A stretch of 34,122 nucleotides of DNA from Bacteroidales bacterium M7 (GCA_001689515.1 LUJR01000006.1:1-34122), one strand, 5' to 3'. Numbered from the stretch's first letter, positions 1-8,478 are shown. Made by a program: numbers and translations. Notes: generated from the sequence alone by a model not told the origin.

Positions 1-70
1 TTTCATCACCCCAAATGTCCACATCGCCCGAAATTCAGTACTCGTAAAATATAAAAACATTTTTACGAAC

Positions 71-117
71 TATAAGAAAGAAGAAAGAGCTAAATCTTAG
101 CGACTTAGCTCTTTCTT
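71..117 (-). terminator. Intrinsic terminator of tRNA-Gln
   Basis: A perfect 13-bp inverted repeat (81-93 with 105-117, AAGAAAGAGCTAA against TTAGCTCTTTCTT) lies directly downstream of the minus-strand tRNA gene. Read on the minus strand it is followed by the T-rich run CTTTCTTATA, as expected for a rho-independent terminator. Confidence 0.8.
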
Positions 118-121
118 TGTG

Positions 122-192
122 TTGCCTTGGAAGGATTCGAACCCTCACAGGCGGAACCAGAATCCGACGTGCTACCATTACACCACAAGGCA
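122..192 (-). tRNA. tRNA-Gln (anticodon CTG)
   Basis: The minus strand folds into a 71-nt cloverleaf. The acceptor stem is TGCCTTG with CAAGGCA and discriminator A, the T arm is GAGGG-TTCGAAT-CCTTC, and the anticodon loop TTCTGGT has CTG after U33. The U1-A72 end pair is characteristic of glutamine tRNAs. The first anticodon-stem pair is a T-C mismatch. No CCA is encoded. It has its own promoter and terminator, so it is a single-gene transcript. Confidence 0.93.
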
Positions 193-223
193 AGGTGTCT
201 GTGTCATTTCGTTTTGACGATTG

Positions 224-254
224 CAAAGTTAAGGACTTTTCTTAATTCTGCAAA
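224..254 (-). promoter_or_regulatory. Bacteroidota-type promoter of tRNA-Gln
   Basis: On the minus strand TTTG (254-251), a 19-base spacer and TAACTTTG (231-224) match the Bacteroidota sigma-ABfr consensus TTTG-N19-21-TAnnTTTG exactly. It lies about 30 bases before the tRNA 5' end. Confidence 0.8.
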
Positions 255-349
255 ATTTTTGCGGAATTTTTTGAAATATTTTTCTGCGAGGAATAATACA
301 GAAATGCTGTATATGCCTACAGGCATAGCAAACTACCCCACATAAGGGA

Positions 350-387
350 CATGGCGCAGACTCCCTGATTTGAGGGGCTGCGCCATG
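350..387 (-). terminator. Hairpin after the porin gene, possible terminator
   Basis: CATGGCGCAG (350-359) pairs perfectly with CTGCGCCATG (378-387), with a further inner CCCT/AGGG pairing. It lies 24 bases past the porin stop codon. No run of T follows on either strand, so it may stop transcription only weakly or may protect the mRNA 3' end. Confidence 0.4.
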
Positions 388-410
388 GTTGTACATTATA
401 ATTCAGGAGA

Positions 411-1715
411 TTAGAAGCTATAGGCTGCCATAAGCATCATGCGGTTGGCATGATTGGATATGTGGCAGCTGTCAGTGCGTTTGCCCCAGAGGTATTCGAG
501 ACCGAACTGGAGTCCTGTGACGGGTTCAAACACGCCGTTGACGGCTACATACTGACCGTAGCGATACGCATCCGCGCCGAGCGACTCCTGATTGTAGAGG
601 CGGCACTGACTGTAGGTGGCAGACATAAAGAATTTGCTCGAGAAATCATATTGCACACCTGCGAAATATCCCAGTGTACCGGGAGTTATCAGCTTGCCTG
701 CTTCGTCGACCGAGGGGATAAGATCGTAATCCATGCCGCTGAGATCGTTGAGATACTGGGCAACGCCCTTACCATACATGCACTGATAGAATATAGTCGT
801 GTTAGGGATACTAGCGATGTTTCCGCTCAATTCCACGCCCCAGCCTGTGGCTGTGCGATTGTCGGCTGTGAGGACATCGCGATACGACAGATTTCGGAGC
901 AGGGCGGACAGTCGCACACGGCTGTCACCGCCATTCCACCCATACTGGATGTAAGCAGGGATGTCAGGGACGCGCTGGGCAATCTTATGCGTATCATCGG
1001 TGAGAGTATATGATGCCTGAGGAACTTCGACAGCCACTCCGACCGTCCATTGCTTGTCTTTGCCGAAACGCGGAGTCCACTGGATGCCCACATTGTCAGA
1101 ACATGTACCTCCCGCAGGACCTTGCTCATCAACGGTAAATGGAGCTGCATCATCGTCATTGAAAAGCGCAGTAGCAAGACCTGCACGCAGACGGCCAATG
1201 TTAGCCCATGCCTGTTTCAGCTTGAAGCAGTTGCCGCTCTCTCCGCCCGAAAATTCAGTCTCGATATACATGCCATAGTTGCCGATTTTCTCCTGATGAC
1301 CCACCAGCTTGATGTATAACTTTGAATTATTGACCGTGCCGTCAAATCCAGAGCGCATCTCCGGGTCAGACGGTACAGGGATGTCATGCGGGACAAAGGA
1401 ACCATTACCGTCGACCGATCCGTCAAAGTCATATTGCAGAGTACCTTTGAGCATGCCGCCAATACCGAGAGCGACACGCCCTTTCTTGTCGACAAACAGG
1501 AAGCGCGGAGCCTGCCGTACCTCGTAGTGCCAACCATCCGGTTCAAAAAGAGCATTGAAGATGCGCTGATGAGCTTCGGTGTTAAGCTCCTCGGCATTGG
1601 CATTGAGTATGACTGTATCATCTGGGATTTCAACAGCCGATTCCTGAGCCGTGATTGTGCTAACAGCAAGTGCAGATATAACCAAAGCACTTGAAATTTT
1701 TGGGAAATGACGCAT
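411..1715 (-). CDS. DcaP-like outer-membrane porin
   Basis: This 434-residue protein has a cleavable signal peptide (about residues 1-23, ending in TITAQ) and an all-beta body with alternating aromatic residues that ends in a terminal Phe (AAYSF), the insertion signal of outer-membrane barrels. The block at about residues 130-200 (an SKLYIKLVGH-like strand, then ETEFSGG, then LKQAWANIGRLRAGLATALFND) resembles DcaP-family trimeric porins, which pass small anionic solutes such as carboxylates. The first 80 residues after the signal form a non-barrel segment. The gene stands alone on the minus strand, diverging from the alanine symporter gene. I found no convincing promoter for it. The barrel class is sure, the DcaP assignment likely, and the substrate unknown. 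Confidence 0.72.
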   Translation of the reverse strand: MRHFPKISSALVISALAVSTITAQESAVEIPDDTVILNANAEELNTEAHQRIFNALFEPDGWHYEVRQAPRFLFVDKKGRVALGIGGMLKGTLQYDFDGSVDGNGSFVPHDIPVPSDPEMRSGFDGTVNNSKLYIKLVGHQEKIGNYGMYIETEFSGGESGNCFKLKQAWANIGRLRAGLATALFNDDDAAPFTVDEQGPAGGTCSDNVGIQWTPRFGKDKQWTVGVAVEVPQASYTLTDDTHKIAQRVPDIPAYIQYGWNGGDSRVRLSALLRNLSYRDVLTADNRTATGWGVELSGNIASIPNTTIFYQCMYGKGVAQYLNDLSGMDYDLIPSVDEAGKLITPGTLGYFAGVQYDFSSKFFMSATYSQCRLYNQESLGADAYRYGQYVAVNGVFEPVTGLQFGLEYLWGKRTDSCHISNHANRMMLMAAYSF

Positions 1716-1803
1716 AACTTTTTAAGTATTTATGTAATGAAAATTTTTTTGGTTATATTTGACTTCGTCTGATATACTCGGCGCTCGGCAAAGCACAATA
1801 AAT

Positions 1804-1835
1804 TTTGCTTTGCTCTCGACTTCTCCGTATATTTG
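1804..1835 (+). promoter_or_regulatory. Promoter of the symporter-aminopeptidase-tat operon
   Basis: TTTG (1804-1807), a 20-base spacer and TATATTTG (1828-1835) match the Bacteroidota promoter consensus. The expected start of transcription near 1842 gives a leader of roughly 70 bases before the ATG at 1910. Confidence 0.65.
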
Positions 1836-1909
1836 TAATAACATAAACATACAGTCAAATGTTTTAAGATATCTTAGCATATTGTCTCTGTTTTCTACCA
1901 TTCCTCTGA

Positions 1910-3325
1910 ATGACACCAACATTAACCACCTCACTACACACCCTTGATATAAACGGCATACTGGATTACGCCGGTCAATGGCTCACCACGATAGCCGATG
2001 CCCTGTGTGGCTATCCGCTGTTCGTACTCCTGATAGGAGGCGGACTGTTCCTGATGTGCTACAGCGGTTTCACCTCGTTGCGCCGTCTGCCCCACTCCAT
2101 CAGAGTGCTCCGTACAAAGCAGAGCGCCGACGGCAAAGCCACCGGGCAGATCAGTTCGCTGCAAGCACTCGCTTCGGCAGTCTCTGCTACCATCGGCATG
2201 GGCAACATAGCCGGCGTGGCAATCGCCCTTATGATGGGGGGACCCGGAGCTATATTCTGGATGTGGATGAGTGCACTGGTAGGCATGTCAACCAAATACC
2301 ACGAGGGTGTACTCGCCATAAAGTATAAAGGTCGCGACCGTGACGGCAATCCGCAGGGAGGCACGATGCATATCATAGAGCGCGGTCTGGGACGGAAGTG
2401 GAAGCCATTGGCTATCACATTCGCTTTTGCCGGTATGCTCGGCACGCTCTGCATACTCAACGCCAACCAACTTACCGAGGCACTCGTGGCTGGAGTGTGG
2501 GACGGAGCCGACACCGTAAGCCTTCGATTTGCCATAGGTGTAGCCATCGCCGCGGTAGTGGCATTGGTGGTACTCGGTGGCATCAGGCGCATCGCCAAGG
2601 TGGCATCATATCTCGTGCCGTTTATGGTCGCACTCTATTTCGCCCTTGTGAGCTACATCATCGTGACGCACATACAGGATGTGCCAGGAGTAATCGCGTC
2701 CATATTCACCGAGGCGTTCAATCTCCGTGCCGGATGGGGAGCACTTGCAGGCATAGCCATCATAGGGGCACGGCGCGCGGCATTTGTCAACGATGCAGGC
2801 ATAGGCACTGCGACCATCATGCACGGTGCATCACGCAACACCGAGCCTGTCAAGGAAGGACTCGTGGCGATGCTCGGTCCCGCCATAGACTCCGGGCTTG
2901 TATGCACTCTGACGGCATTGGCGATACTGCTGTGCGGCGACATATCATCAGGTCAGGTGCAGGGACTGACCGTGGCAATGCAGGCATTTCGCACCGCCAT
3001 ACCCTACGGCGACATGTTTCTCCTGACCATAGTTCTATGCTTCGCCATGTCATCAATGTTCAGCTACTCGTTCTATGGCTTTACATGTGCCAGCTACCTC
3101 TGGGGGCGACGTAAAGCCCGCTGGTACACCTACTTCTTTATACTCTCGCTGATACTCTTCGCAGTCGTACCGCTCAAGGCAGCAGTAGGACTCTGCGACC
3201 TGTTTTACGCCTTCATGGCATTCCACACCATGCTCGCGCTGATACTCCTGCGCAAGAAAGTCAAGGAGGAAACGCGCCGTTACTTCAACAAAACCTCTAC
3301 AACTCCAAATACCTCATCAATATGA
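1910..3325 (+). CDS. Alanine/glycine:cation symporter (AGCS family)
   Basis: This 471-residue inner-membrane transporter imports alanine or glycine, usually with Na+. The AGCS signature is clear: TIGMGNIAGVA at residues 94-104, followed by GGPGAIFWMW at 110-119 and the STKYHEGVLA region. About ten hydrophobic helices can be counted, and the length is normal for AgcS/AlsT proteins. A later conserved stretch, RRAAFVNDAGIGTATIMHGA, is also typical. The stop codon overlaps the ATG of the aminopeptidase gene in an ATGA, suggesting translational coupling. Together they could link peptide breakdown with uptake of small amino acids (inference). Which amino acid is carried cannot be read from the sequence. 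Confidence 0.9.
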   Translation: MTPTLTTSLHTLDINGILDYAGQWLTTIADALCGYPLFVLLIGGGLFLMCYSGFTSLRRLPHSIRVLRTKQSADGKATGQISSLQALASAVSATIGMGNIAGVAIALMMGGPGAIFWMWMSALVGMSTKYHEGVLAIKYKGRDRDGNPQGGTMHIIERGLGRKWKPLAITFAFAGMLGTLCILNANQLTEALVAGVWDGADTVSLRFAIGVAIAAVVALVVLGGIRRIAKVASYLVPFMVALYFALVSYIIVTHIQDVPGVIASIFTEAFNLRAGWGALAGIAIIGARRAAFVNDAGIGTATIMHGASRNTEPVKEGLVAMLGPAIDSGLVCTLTALAILLCGDISSGQVQGLTVAMQAFRTAIPYGDMFLLTIVLCFAMSSMFSYSFYGFTCASYLWGRRKARWYTYFFILSLILFAVVPLKAAVGLCDLFYAFMAFHTMLALILLRKKVKEETRRYFNKTSTTPNTSSI

Positions 3326-4623
3326 AAGACTTCGGAAACTCAATACACGGACTGCTCAACTTCATGGATGCATCCGTATGCAACTTCTATGCCATACATA
3401 CCCTACGGCACATTCTTGACCATGCTGGCTTTACCGAACTTGACCGTCGCAACCATTGGGAACTGCATCGGGGCGGCAAATATTACACCACAGCCAACGG
3501 CTCTGCCCTGTTTGCCTTCATCGTGGGCGAAGGTGATGCTGCCGAGGGATTCAAAATCATATCGGCTCACAGCGACTCTCCGGGATTCCGCATCAAACCC
3601 AGCGCCGAGATGGTCACCGACGGCAATATCGTCAAGCTCAACACCGAGGTCTATGGCGGTCCGATACTCTATACATGGTTTGACCGCCCTCTATCCATAG
3701 CCGGGCGCGTAATACTCCGCACTGATGACCCGCTGCGTCCCGAGACACGGCTGATCCGCATCGACCGTCCGCTTCTGACCATACCGCACCTTGCCATACA
3801 CTTCAACCGTCAGGTCAACGATGGTAATCCGCTCTCCAAGCAGAAAGACATGCTGCCGGTGCTCGGGCATATCAGCGAACGAGCCGAAGCCGACGGGCTG
3901 CTCATCCGACTGGTCTCGGAACAATTAGGCGTGGAAAGCAGCCGCATCCTGGATTTTGATCTCAGCCTGTATGATACCACAAAAGGCTGTCTGCTTGGGC
4001 TTAATGACGAGTTCATCAGCTCGGGGCGCCTGGATGACCTGTCGATGGTGCATGCTGCTGTATCCGCTCTTACCGCATCAACAGGCATTCAGCGCATGAC
4101 CCGCGTCATGGCAATTTTTGACAATGAGGAGACTGGCAGCGGCACCAAACAGGGTGCGGCATCGCCAGTCCTCGCCCACATATGCAGGCGAATCACAACA
4201 GCCCTCGGCGGAAACGAGGAGGATTATCTCCGTGCAGTGGCATCGTCATTCATGGTCTCAGCCGACAATGCTCACGGCATACATCCCAACTATCCCGAAA
4301 AGCATGATCCGACCAACCACCCTGTGCTCGGCGGCGGTCCGGTCATCAAGATTAATGCCAACTGCAAGTACATGACCGATGCCGACTCGGCGGCTGTGTT
4401 CCGCACAGTGTGTGAGGAGGCAGGAGTACCATACCAATACTTCGTCAACCACAGCGATGTGGCTGGAGGCTCTACTCTCGGCAATATCCTGACTTCGCAG
4501 ATTGACCTGCGTGGCGTGGATATGGGAGCTGCCCTGTGGGCGATGCACTCAGTCCGTGAGACTGCCTATGCCGATGACCACATGATGATTACCCGGGCTT
4601 TCACGCAGTTTTATGACTGCTGA
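3322..4623 (+). CDS. apeB: M18 family aminopeptidase (aspartyl aminopeptidase type)
   Basis: This 433-residue protein is a cytosolic, dinuclear-metal aminopeptidase that removes N-terminal, typically acidic, residues from peptides. Family M18 metal and catalytic motifs are in order: SAHSD (81-85, His83), GRLDDL (235-240, bridging Asp), FDNEETGSGTKQGA (266-279, catalytic and metal Glu), SADNAHGIHPN (313-323) and AMHSVRE with His409. The length matches the family (about 430). It has no signal peptide. The start overlaps the symporter stop by four bases. The substrate preference for Asp or Glu is family knowledge and was not tested. The tat genes follow after 42 bases, probably in the same transcript. 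Confidence 0.92.
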   Translation: MKDFGNSIHGLLNFMDASVCNFYAIHTLRHILDHAGFTELDRRNHWELHRGGKYYTTANGSALFAFIVGEGDAAEGFKIISAHSDSPGFRIKPSAEMVTDGNIVKLNTEVYGGPILYTWFDRPLSIAGRVILRTDDPLRPETRLIRIDRPLLTIPHLAIHFNRQVNDGNPLSKQKDMLPVLGHISERAEADGLLIRLVSEQLGVESSRILDFDLSLYDTTKGCLLGLNDEFISSGRLDDLSMVHAAVSALTASTGIQRMTRVMAIFDNEETGSGTKQGAASPVLAHICRRITTALGGNEEDYLRAVASSFMVSADNAHGIHPNYPEKHDPTNHPVLGGGPVIKINANCKYMTDADSAAVFRTVCEEAGVPYQYFVNHSDVAGGSTLGNILTSQIDLRGVDMGAALWAMHSVRETAYADDHMMITRAFTQFYDC

Positions 4624-4665
4624 GCAAGATAATTCTTATAATTCTTACAAATCTCATAACATCAT

Positions 4666-4872
4666 ATGATAACTGGATTTCTCAATCTCGGCACTGGTGA
4701 AATCATCCTCATCGCCGTGGTAATACTCCTCCTGTTCGGTGGCAGAAAAATCCCTGAACTGATGCGTGGTCTCGGCAAAGGTGTCCGCTCATTTAAGGAC
4801 GGACTCAACGAGGTTACTGACGAGGTAAACCGTCAAGATGACTCCGACCGCAAAGGGTCAGACAAACGATAA
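4666..4872 (+). CDS. tatA: Twin-arginine translocase subunit TatA/TatE
   Basis: This 68-residue protein has one membrane helix (about residues 11-24, IILIAVVILLLFGG) followed by the TatA signature FGGRKIPELMRGLGKG, an amphipathic helix and a charged, disordered tail. TatA oligomers form the pathway that lets folded proteins cross the inner membrane. The gene overlaps tatC by 35 bases. No tatB is present, so this is a minimal TatA-TatC system in which TatA also does the work of TatB, as in many Bacteroidota and Gram-positive bacteria. Confidence 0.93.
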   Translation: MITGFLNLGTGEIILIAVVILLLFGGRKIPELMRGLGKGVRSFKDGLNEVTDEVNRQDDSDRKGSDKR

Positions 4873-5659
4873 CGGCGACATGCCGTTTTGGGATCACCTT
4901 GACGCATTGCGCAAGGTGATGATCCGGATGCTTCTGTTGCTCGTGGCAGTAGGGGCTGGATGCTTTGCTGCCATGCCGTGGCTGATGGATCACGTGATAA
5001 TGGCTCCATGCAGCTCTGACTTCATCCTCTACCGCTGGTTGGGCAACGTTGGAGGTAATTTCATGCCTGACTTTGCTATCACGCCCTTTGAAATCAGCCT
5101 TATCAACCTCAACCTATCCACGCAGTTCTTTCTCCATTTCTCTCTGAGTCTATGGACGGCGCTTATCTTGTCATTCCCTGTGCTGCTCTATCTGCTTTGG
5201 ACGTTCGTATCGCCGGCATTGCTGCCAGAGGAAAAACGCGGAGCGCGCACCGCATACCTGCTCGGAACAGTTATGTTTTATATCGGCGTAGCTGTCGGGT
5301 ATCTGCTCGTATTTCCGTTGACGCTCCGATTTCTCGCCACATACAATCTGACATCAGCCGTCACCAACACCCTCTCCCTCGACTCCTACATGGATAATTT
5401 TCTGACCCTCATCCTGACCATGGGCATCATCTTCGAGCTGCCCTTAGTGGCATGGATGCTGGGAAGACTCCACATCCTGACACGCAACATCTTCACTCGC
5501 TTCCGCCGCCACGCCATAGTAGCCCTCCTCATCCTCGCCGCCGTAGTCACCCCCACCGGTGACCCCTTCACCCTCGCCGTAGTCTTCCTCCCCCTTTACC
5601 TCCTCTGGGAACTCTCCGCCCTCCTTGTCCCCAAAGACACATCCAGTCAACATCTGTAG
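4838..5659 (+). CDS. tatC: Twin-arginine translocase subunit TatC
   Basis: This 273-residue, six-helix inner-membrane protein is the receptor for twin-arginine signal peptides. The N-terminal signature MPFWDHLDALRKVMIRM is typical, as are the cytoplasmic and periplasmic blocks FVSPALLPEEKRGA and the helix with IIFELPLVAWMLG. The chosen ATG at 4838 lies inside tatA in another frame. The ATG at 4880 (residue 15, directly before PFWDHL) is a possible alternative start. Few Tat substrates can be guessed from this window. The stop codon lies inside a 23-bp palindromic repeat arm. Confidence 0.94.
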   Translation: MTPTAKGQTNDNGDMPFWDHLDALRKVMIRMLLLLVAVGAGCFAAMPWLMDHVIMAPCSSDFILYRWLGNVGGNFMPDFAITPFEISLINLNLSTQFFLHFSLSLWTALILSFPVLLYLLWTFVSPALLPEEKRGARTAYLLGTVMFYIGVAVGYLLVFPLTLRFLATYNLTSAVTNTLSLDSYMDNFLTLILTMGIIFELPLVAWMLGRLHILTRNIFTRFRRHAIVALLILAAVVTPTGDPFTLAVVFLPLYLLWELSALLVPKDTSSQHL

Positions 5660-5741
5660 GGACATGCCGTGGCATGTCCGCTTCACAGGCGATGTAATCT
5701 TCACCGTTGGTAGCCGCAGACATGCCACGGCATGTCCCTAC
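5656..5741. repeat. REP-like double palindrome over the tatC stop
   Basis: Two 23-bp arms (5656-5678 and 5719-5741) are perfect inverted copies of each other. Each arm is itself almost fully palindromic: GGACATGCC-gt-ggcatgtcc in the left arm and GACATGCC-ac-GGCATGTC in the right. The element fills the gap between convergent tatC and the receptor gene and could end transcription from both sides. No T run follows either arm. The nested layout is that of paired REP sequences. Confidence 0.85.
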
Positions 5742-5764
5742 GATTTCAGCTCAATCTATACTAA

Positions 5765-7915
5765 TCAGTAGCTGCGAGAGGACTCGCGTTCTTTAGAGTC
5801 ACGGTGGACGTTGTTGACTTTGTTGCCGCCGAACGACCATGAGGCTCGAAACGCTACGGCATGAGCATGGATATCATTACGTGTGTTGACTGTGAAATCA
5901 TCGTAGAAAGCTGTAGATTTTGTGATATTCCATCCAAACGGGTCATTGACCGCAAGCGACAGATTCAATCTATTGTTCATCAGAGAGTATCTTATATCAG
6001 CCCCTATCAGAGAAAACCCATCATACCTGACCATCCTCTCGTGATATGGGAAGTAGTGGCTGAAACGGATGTTGAAAATCAGAGTTTTCTGGCGATTTAG
6101 CATCCATGAGGTATTGAACTCCAATTTGCCACTCCACCCATAATCACTTGAATACTCGAAATCTGGCACACGCGACTCGGCTTGGGTGTAGAACACTTCG
6201 CCACCGACTTTGATATTCCACCATGAGAATAGTCCTCGATTATAAGCAGCATATAATCCGGTCTTGTTGCTATTAATAAAGTTCTCAGGCACAGTGTATT
6301 GGCTGCCGTCAGCATTGAATCTCGTAATGTATCCTATGGCATCATGGTTATAGGAATTGTAGAGCACCGCATAGATGCCTTTGTAGCTGTAGTTGATTTC
6401 GGCATTGTGAGATATGCTTGGCTTCAAGTCAGGATTGCCTGACACATAGTCCGTAGTGGTGGAATAGTAACGAAACGGATTCAGGTCGCTGAAATTGGGT
6501 CGCGATATGCCCATTGAATACGATGCCGAGATGCGTCCGATGGATTGTTTGTTCCAGCTGAAGGTCAATGTCGGAAACAGATAACCGTAACTGTTGTCAT
6601 GGCGTTCCATCCCCACCGTCTGACGCCCACGGACATCGGTATGCTCATAGCGCAGACCCAGCTTACCGAAAAAAGCATTTGAGAAACTGCGCTCAGCGCT
6701 CATATACACCGCGGCGGTCTTCTCAGTATAGTCAAAAGCATTGCTTCGCAACGCATCATTAATCCATACGCCATCCATAAGATTTGCCGTATTGATCAGC
6801 GTGTTGTTACCAATAGATGTATAAGCCGCTCCAGTCTCCATCTTCATAAACGAGAACGGAAGCACAGCATCCAATTTCACCGAATGGATGTGATACTTGT
6901 TATGTCCTTCATCTGACAGTTTAGTGCCTGAGCCAAAAGCAGTCTCCGTCTCAACCTCCGAATAAGATTTACCATCCCTGTTGAAATAATTATAGGTAAT
7001 ACTCAGCATCTTGCCCGAATTGTCTAACTTCCAATCGGTAAAAGCAGTCAGTGTGATAGCATTGTTTGGACGTGAGGGCGAGTAGTTAGATGAATGGTAT
7101 TCCATTCCGTCATCAACAGTAGTGTCTATAAGCGAACTTTTCAGGCGTGTAGTGCTGAAATTGGCGATGACTCCGGCAGAGACGCAGTCAGTGAACTTGT
7201 ATTTGAAAAGTCCGTTAGCTCCAAAGATACGGTTCGTGAAATCATTAGTACGCCACGATGTCTTTACATAGTCGGCAAACGTATATGTGCGGTCAAGGTC
7301 GTTCTTCCCTTTCATATCCTGCCAACTGGCATCGGCAGAAATCTCCACTTTCCTCGTGGTATGAGACACGCTCCCACCAAGCAGATAACTGATATCCTCA
7401 CGGATACTGCCGTTACCCCACAAGTTACCACGAGTCCCGAGTGACTCGTTTCTCGTAGTGATGCTTATATAAGCCACATTGGCAGCAGCCGCATATTTCG
7501 CCGGAGGAGTAGTAAGCAGTTCGATCTTCTCTATCCCTAACGATTGGAGATTTTTGAGTCGCAGAGCTATCGCATCATCGGGCATCTCAAGCAGATGACC
7601 GTCAATGATATACCGCACCGACGACTTTCCAGCCACCGACACCATATCATTGACAACGGATACACGCGGTATGCGGTCAAGTACCTGCACCCCATTGAGT
7701 CCCACGGCATAAGGGTCATTCTTGGTCAGATACACGATTTTGTCAGGCTGCTGCTTCATAACCGGCTGCCTTGCCACGACCACTACCTCGTTAAGCTCAA
7801 GCTCCCTTTCCCACCGAGCCAATATCGAGTCATTGACCTCCTGACCAGCGGCATCCATAGCGGAAAACATCAATACAACGACCACTACACAAGCATAAAT
7901 GCGACAAAATTTCAT
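5765..7915 (-). CDS. TonB-dependent receptor-like outer-membrane protein (OMP_b-brl_3 type)
   Basis: This 716-residue protein has a signal peptide (residues 1-24, ending DAAGQ) and a plug domain at roughly 35-155. The plug has NGVQVLDRIPRVSVV, the strand SVRYIIDGH and the block IEKIELLTTPPAKY; in typical TonB receptors this block reads IERIEVLRGPAS. The rest is a barrel of about 22 aromatic-rich strands. The N-terminal carboxypeptidase-regulatory-like domain common in larger members is absent, and no clear TonB box is visible. The charged C-terminal tail after WSFGGNK is unusual, as most barrels end near the last strand. No SusD partner is next to it, so it is not a standard SusCD glycan importer. 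The ligand is unknown. Confidence 0.8.
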   Translation of the reverse strand: MKFCRIYACVVVVVLMFSAMDAAGQEVNDSILARWERELELNEVVVVARQPVMKQQPDKIVYLTKNDPYAVGLNGVQVLDRIPRVSVVNDMVSVAGKSSVRYIIDGHLLEMPDDAIALRLKNLQSLGIEKIELLTTPPAKYAAAANVAYISITTRNESLGTRGNLWGNGSIREDISYLLGGSVSHTTRKVEISADASWQDMKGKNDLDRTYTFADYVKTSWRTNDFTNRIFGANGLFKYKFTDCVSAGVIANFSTTRLKSSLIDTTVDDGMEYHSSNYSPSRPNNAITLTAFTDWKLDNSGKMLSITYNYFNRDGKSYSEVETETAFGSGTKLSDEGHNKYHIHSVKLDAVLPFSFMKMETGAAYTSIGNNTLINTANLMDGVWINDALRSNAFDYTEKTAAVYMSAERSFSNAFFGKLGLRYEHTDVRGRQTVGMERHDNSYGYLFPTLTFSWNKQSIGRISASYSMGISRPNFSDLNPFRYYSTTTDYVSGNPDLKPSISHNAEINYSYKGIYAVLYNSYNHDAIGYITRFNADGSQYTVPENFINSNKTGLYAAYNRGLFSWWNIKVGGEVFYTQAESRVPDFEYSSDYGWSGKLEFNTSWMLNRQKTLIFNIRFSHYFPYHERMVRYDGFSLIGADIRYSLMNNRLNLSLAVNDPFGWNITKSTAFYDDFTVNTRNDIHAHAVAFRASWSFGGNKVNNVHRDSKERESSRSY

Positions 7916-8017
7916 AATAAAAAGAGTGTTTAGAATCTATGAATATTTATTAATATCACACCCTATATACGCAGATCTCACATGAAACATAACAACACTC
8001 CACAAAATTAACATCCC

Positions 8018-8025
8018 CAAAGATA
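8018..8025 (-). promoter_or_regulatory. Possible -7 element for the TonB-type receptor
   Basis: The minus strand reads TATCTTTG, a full match to TAnnTTTG, about 100 bases before the receptor start. The matching -33 TTTG is degenerate, so the call is weak. Confidence 0.4.
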
Positions 8026-8087
8026 CTAATCAGGCTTAGCATATCACATTAGCCAACGCATGGTAATTAAGCTTTTCATGACAGTCT

Positions 8088-8119
8088 ATTGCAATTACAA
8101 AAATTTGTCACTAAATTAG
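8088..8119 (+). promoter_or_regulatory. Promoter of structured RNA copy A
   Basis: ATTG (8088-8091), a 20-base spacer and TAAATTAG (8112-8119) fit the Bacteroidota promoter with one mismatch in each box. The box ends five bases before GCAGACCGC, exactly as in copy B, where the -7 element is perfect. Confidence 0.55.
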
Positions 8120-8124
8120 CAGTC

Positions 8125-8478
8125 GCAGACCGCATCGCAGAAGCCCCGGTCTGGGGTCAAGCGGGACGGGAGGCAAAGACATAATATGAAAGCGTTTACT
8201 TGACGCTTGATTCTTGACGACTTGAAACTTCGCAAACTTCACTGGTATAGTCAAGGATGAAGCAACGGTAGATGCCCGTGGATATGTAATATCTGCTCCA
8301 ACATCTATCTCGCAAGAGATACGGTTGGATGCATCGGTTGCATATACAAGCGTGGGCTTCTGCGTTGCTCGTTCCTACTATACCGGGCAATGCGAAGGCC
8401 TCAAGTCGTGGGAAGAGCAACAGTACAGACTCTCACGCTTTCGCATATCCACACCAAGCCATTAGGGAGCCATGGCTT
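8125..8478 (+). ncRNA. Long structured RNA, copy A (unclassified leader or ncRNA)
   Basis: This ~354-nt region shares many blocks with 25307-25710 and folds the same way. The supported helices are as follows. CCCG/CGGG (8145-8148 with 8162-8165) closes a 13-nt loop, GTCTGGGGTCAAG. CTTGAC/GTCAAG joins 8213-8218 to 8250-8255. A long hairpin pairs GCAACG 8262-8267 with CGTTGC 8363-8368, GCCC 8274-8277 with GGGC 8354-8357, ATATGTAA 8282-8289 with TTGCATAT 8338-8345, CCAAC 8298-8302 with GTTGG 8324-8328, and ATCTC-GCAA-GAGAT 8307-8320. GAAAGCGT 8188-8195 can pair with ACGCTTTC 8435-8442. A final AAGCCAT/ATGGCTT hairpin (8456-8462 with 8472-8478) ends 16 bases before the next start codon. No terminator separates it from that gene, which suggests a cis-acting leader. 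I do not recognise the family. Confidence 0.8.

Noticed and set aside
450..1013. 187-residue plus-strand reading frame
   Set aside because: It lies wholly opposite the porin gene, whose signal peptide, barrel pattern and terminal Phe are clear; the antisense frame has no family features.
2398..3114. 238-residue frame rich in His, Arg and Cys
   Set aside because: It is a shifted frame of the AGCS transporter, with composition typical of a shadow.
8125..8478. Possible group I or II intron, RNase P, tmRNA or cobalamin riboswitch
   Set aside because: None of the hallmark motifs (intron domain V, P7 guanosine site, RNase P core, tmRNA tRNA-like end, B12 box with its core) can be found in either copy.
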